From the NCBI GenBank assembly GCA_002307375.1, contig NTJI01000004.1:186001-250000 (forward strand): DNA of 64,000 nucleotides. Reading direction: 5' to 3'. The notes below the pieces were generated by a model, which saw only the letters and a program-made list of their open reading frames with translations, searched no databases and had not been told where the DNA came from. Of this stretch, positions 60,987 to 64,000 are shown in pieces. Source of the stretch: Lysobacteraceae bacterium NML93-0399 (GTDB lineage: Bacteria; Pseudomonadota; Gammaproteobacteria; Xanthomonadales; Xanthomonadaceae). The stretch's first letter is position 1. The number at the start of each line of letters is the position of its first letter. Made by a program: the position numbers and the translations under genes.

Positions 60987-61682
60987 ATGACCCGTTCTCT
61001 CCGCCCCGCCCGCCTTCTCGCGCTGGCCCTGCCCATTGCCCTGGCCGGCTGCGTCGCCGCCGGCGACGTGCGCCCCTACCCGCCGATGGTGGCCATCCAG
61101 CCGGTCGTCGCGGCCCCGGCCTATACCTCGCCCGGCGCGATCTACCAGGCTGGCGGTGGCGGCGGGCTGTCGCTGTTTGCCGACAAGCGTGCGCGCGAGG
61201 TCGGCGACCTGCTGACCATCCAGCTCATCGAGAACACCTCCGCGCAGACCAATGCCAGCACTCAGGTCGCCAAGGAAAGCAGCATCGCCATCGGTGCGCC
61301 CAACGTGTTCGGCATGCCGGTGACCGTCAACGGCCGCGACGTGCTGAGCGCCTCGGCCAACGGCGCCCGCGATTTCGACGGCAACGGCCGCAGCGCGCAG
61401 AGCAACCGCCTGCAGGGCAGCGTCACGGTGTCGGTGGTGCAGCGCCTGCCCAACGGCAACCTGGTGGTCGAGGGCAGCAAGCAGATCCGCCTCAACCAGG
61501 GCGACGAGCTGGTGCAGGTACAGGGCATCGTGCGCCCGGCCGACATCGGCCCGGACAACAGCGTGCTGTCGAGCCGCGTCGGCGATGCGCGCATCGTCTA
61601 CGGCGGCCGCGGCGCGATCGCCCAGTCCAACGCGATGGGCTGGCTCGGCAGGTTCTTCCACTCGCGCCTGTATCCCTACTGA
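60987..61682 (+). CDS. flgH: Flagellar L-ring lipoprotein FlgH
   Basis: A 231-aa outer-membrane ring lipoprotein. The lipobox (LAGC) follows a hydrophobic signal. The family motifs are [42 protein letters not shown] and the C-terminal [14 protein letters not shown]. It starts eight bases after flgG. Confidence 0.96.
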   Translation: MTRSLRPARLLALALPIALAGCVAAGDVRPYPPMVAIQPVVAAPAYTSPGAIYQAGGGGGLSLFADKRAREVGDLLTIQLIENTSAQTNASTQVAKESSIAIGAPNVFGMPVTVNGRDVLSASANGARDFDGNGRSAQSNRLQGSVTVSVVQRLPNGNLVVEGSKQIRLNQGDELVQVQGIVRPADIGPDNSVLSSRVGDARIVYGGRGAIAQSNAMGWLGRFFHSRLYPY

Positions 61683-61702
61683 TCGTCTTCGAGCCCGCCG
61701 CC

Positions 61703-62821
61703 ATGCGCCCCTCTTCCCTGCTTCGCCTGCTGTCCGCCGTCGTGCTCGCCGCGACGCTGGCCGCGCCCTGTCTTGCGCAGGAGCGCATCAAGGATCTCGC
61801 CACCGTGGGCGGCGTGCGCGGCAACGCGCTCGTCGGCTACGGTCTGGTCGTCGGCCTCGACGGCAGCGGCGACCGCACCAGCCAGTCGCCCTTCACCGTG
61901 CAGAGCCTGCGCAACATGCTCAACGAGCTGGGCGTGACGGTGCCGGCCAACGTCAACCCGCAGCTCAAGAACGTGGCCGCGGTGGCGATCCACGCCGAGC
62001 TGCCGCCGTTCGCCAAGCCCGGCCAGACCATCGACATCACCGTCTCGTCGATCGCCAACGCGGTGTCGCTGCGCGGCGGCACCCTGCTGATGGCGCCGCT
62101 CAAGGGCGCGGACGGTCAGATCTACGCGATCGCGCAGGGCAGTCTGGTGGTCGGTGGTTTCGGCGCCCAGGGCCGTGACGGCTCCCGGGTGTCGGTCAAC
62201 GTGCCCAGCGTCGGCCGCATTCCCAATGGCGCGATGGTCGAGCGCGCCGTCGATGGCGGCTTCGGCGACAACGGCGAGCTCACGCTGAACCTCAACCGCG
62301 GCGATTTCTCGACGATTTCCAACATGGTCGCCGCGCTCGACGCGCGTTTCGGCCCCGGCACCGCGCGCGCGGTCGATGCGGTGACCGTCGCGGTGCGTGC
62401 GCCCTACGACCCCGCAGCGCGCATCGGCTTCCTGGCCCAGGTGGAGAACGTGCAGCTCAGTCCTGGCGCTGCGCCGGCCAAGGTCATCGTCAACTCGCGC
62501 ACCGGCACGGTGGTGATGGGCGCGCTGGTCAAGGTGATGCCGGCCGCCATCGCGCACGGCTCGCTGAGCGTGACCATCACCGAGAGCCTGGGCGTCAGCC
62601 AGCCCGATGCGTTCGGCCGCGGCAGCACCGTGGTCACACCGCAGTCGGACATCGCCGTCGACCAGGACGGCAGCCGCATGTTCAAGTTCGCCGGCGGCAC
62701 CTCGCTCGACGAGATCGTGCGCGCGGTCAACGCCGTGGGCGCGGCGCCGGGCGACCTGATCGCCATCCTCGAAGCGCTCAAGCAGGCCGGTGCGCTGCGC
62801 GCGGAACTCGAGGTGATCTGA
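61703..62821 (+). CDS. flgI: Flagellar P-ring protein FlgI
   Basis: A 372-aa periplasmic ring protein whose assembly needs FlgA. The signal peptide ends CLAQ, followed by [21 protein letters not shown]. Family motifs [20 protein letters not shown] and [34 protein letters not shown] are present. The length is normal. Confidence 0.97.
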   Translation: MRPSSLLRLLSAVVLAATLAAPCLAQERIKDLATVGGVRGNALVGYGLVVGLDGSGDRTSQSPFTVQSLRNMLNELGVTVPANVNPQLKNVAAVAIHAELPPFAKPGQTIDITVSSIANAVSLRGGTLLMAPLKGADGQIYAIAQGSLVVGGFGAQGRDGSRVSVNVPSVGRIPNGAMVERAVDGGFGDNGELTLNLNRGDFSTISNMVAALDARFGPGTARAVDAVTVAVRAPYDPAARIGFLAQVENVQLSPGAAPAKVIVNSRTGTVVMGALVKVMPAAIAHGSLSVTITESLGVSQPDAFGRGSTVVTPQSDIAVDQDGSRMFKFAGGTSLDEIVRAVNAVGAAPGDLIAILEALKQAGALRAELEVI

Positions 62822-62822
62822 C

Positions 62823-64000
62823 ATGCGCATCGCGCCGGCACCCATCGAACTCAATCCCGTCCAACGCCCCGATGCCGCGCGCATCGACAAGGCCGCGCGC
62901 GAGTTCGAAGGCGTGTTCGCGCAGATGCTGATCAAGAGCATGCGCGACGCCAGCATGGGCGACTCGCTGTTCCCGGGCGAAAACCAGCTCTACCGCGACC
63001 TCTACGACCAGCGCCTGGCCAAGTCGATGACCGAAGGCAACGGCCTGGGCCTGGCCAAGGTCATCGCGCGCCAGCTCGGCGGCGGTGACGCGGAGGCGGC
63101 GGTGCTCGATCCGCGGCTCGCACCCCCGGCCGATGCCGCCAGCGGCCTGCCGTTGACCGGCGGCGCGGGCATGAGCGCCCTGCCCGAGGCACTGGGCGCG
63201 CAGACGCTCGATCTGATCGCCGGTCGGCCGTCGAGCGCGAATACCGCGTCCGACACATCGGCGCGCTCGCCGATGGACGGCTTCATCGAATCGCTGATGC
63301 AGCGTGCCCGCCCGGTCGCCGATGCCGCGACCGGCATCGCACGGACCGCGACCGCGGCCGTCGCGCAGGCGCCGGCCGCACTCGAGCGAGCCTCGCGCGC
63401 CGCGGCCGAGTCCTTCGCGCCGCGCTCGCCGGAGCGCTTCGTGGCGTCGATCTGGTCCCACGCCCAGGCCGCGGCCCGTGAGCTCGGCGTCGATGCCAAG
63501 GCGCTGGTGGCCCAGGCGGCGCTGGAAACCGGCTGGGGTCGGCGCACGATCCAGCGCGGCGATGGCGGCAGTGCGCACAACCTGTTCGGCATCAAGGCGA
63601 CCGGCTGGAAGGGCGAACGCGCCGCGGCGACCACGCACGAATACACCCACGGCGTGCGCCACACCGAGCGCGCGGAGTTCCGCGCCTACGCCTCGCCGGC
63701 CGAGAGCTTCGCCGACTACGTGCGCCTGCTGAAGCAGAACCCGCGCTACCGCCAGGCGCTCGAATCGGGCGGCGACGTGCGCCGCTTCGCCAGCGCGTTG
63801 CAGCAGGCCGGTTACGCCACCGATCCGCGCTATGCCGACAAGCTCAGCGCGATCGCCAACGGCCCCACGCTCGATCGCGCGCTGTCGGCGATCACGCAGT
63901 TCGCGCGCGCCGGCAGTCCCTCCGCGGCGCCGACGGTCGCGTCCGCGGCGCCCATCGACACCATCGCCGAGGCCGCCGAACGCGCGGCCGCGGCCTTCCT
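62823..64000 (+). CDS. flgJ: Flagellar rod-cap muramidase FlgJ, cut by the window edge
   Basis: 392 residues are visible and the frame is still open. The N-terminal rod-cap domain (DKAAREFEGVFAQMLIKSMRDASMGDSLFPGENQLYRDLYDQRLA) is followed by a long Ala-rich linker (about 100-200). The glucosaminidase domain (FVASIWSHAQAAARELGVDAKALVAQAALETGWGRR) contains the catalytic Glu in ALETGWG and the HNLFGIKA motif. It digests peptidoglycan so that the rod can pass. The frame already exceeds the ~313 aa of E. coli FlgJ, so the C-terminal tail is extended here. Confidence 0.95.
   Translation, partial: MRIAPAPIELNPVQRPDAARIDKAAREFEGVFAQMLIKSMRDASMGDSLFPGENQLYRDLYDQRLAKSMTEGNGLGLAKVIARQLGGGDAEAAVLDPRLAPPADAASGLPLTGGAGMSALPEALGAQTLDLIAGRPSSANTASDTSARSPMDGFIESLMQRARPVADAATGIARTATAAVAQAPAALERASRAAAESFAPRSPERFVASIWSHAQAAARELGVDAKALVAQAALETGWGRRTIQRGDGGSAHNLFGIKATGWKGERAAATTHEYTHGVRHTERAEFRAYASPAESFADYVRLLKQNPRYRQALESGGDVRRFASALQQAGYATDPRYADKLSAIANGPTLDRALSAITQFARAGSPSAAPTVASAAPIDTIAEAAERAAAAF

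Overview
The window is high-GC DNA from a flagellated gammaproteobacterium, most likely a member of the Xanthomonadaceae/Lysobacteraceae (Lysobacter- or Luteimonas-like). The evidence is the lexA2-imuA-imuB-dnaE2 mutagenesis cassette with its TGTACA-type operator, the E. coli-like order clpS-clpA / infA-aat / trxB / ftsK-lolA-rarA, and a flagellar rod-hook cluster laid out flgN-flgM-flgA / cheV / flgBCDEFGHIJ with readable sigma-54 and sigma-28 promoters. This assignment is inference from gene content; no rRNA is present.

1-8.1 kb: heavy-metal resistance. A cation diffusion facilitator, a CzcI-like His-rich protein and CzcC, CzcB and CzcA form one minus-strand operon. Its promoter has the 19-bp spacer and dyad of MerR-controlled promoters and lies next to a divergent merR-type regulator gene. 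The last operon gene, a czcD-like transporter, is cut by an IS3-family element that runs off the left edge.

8.1-18.6 kb: a horizontally acquired mosaic. It opens with an integrase remnant whose ATG overlaps the merR stop. It then holds a 1.3-kb stretch without convincing genes, containing a pair of ~40-bp repeats and a dense cluster of perfect palindromes. Next comes a lower-GC module of unknown genes: an XRE regulator, a 261-aa and a 368-aa protein, and an 82-aa AlpA-like protein. A structured leader with a 46-aa ORF follows, and then a complete Tn7-like set tnsA-tnsB-tnsC-tniQ. The TnsA-like subunit seems to have lost most nuclease residues. The ends of the element were not identified.

18.6-30.5 kb: small membrane or secreted proteins, a frameshifted Fsr-type MFS transporter gene, the SOS mutagenesis cassette, rarA, and an EreA/ChaN/TIKI-like secreted protein.

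30.5-44.3 kb: conserved housekeeping genes (lolA, ftsK, ald, trxB, a FemAB-like acyltransferase, aat, infA, clpA, clpS, a YbjN-like protein, a Nudix hydrolase, mnmA, hflD).

44.4-64 kb: chemotaxis, c-di-GMP signalling and flagella. A methyl-accepting protein gene sits behind a sigma-28 promoter. It is followed by a PAS-GGDEF-EAL protein, two sensor kinases, a degenerate GGDEF-EAL-receiver protein and the flagellar cluster, which runs off the right edge inside flgJ. Two MITE-like arrays of a TGATTCG-type heptamer flank flgF.
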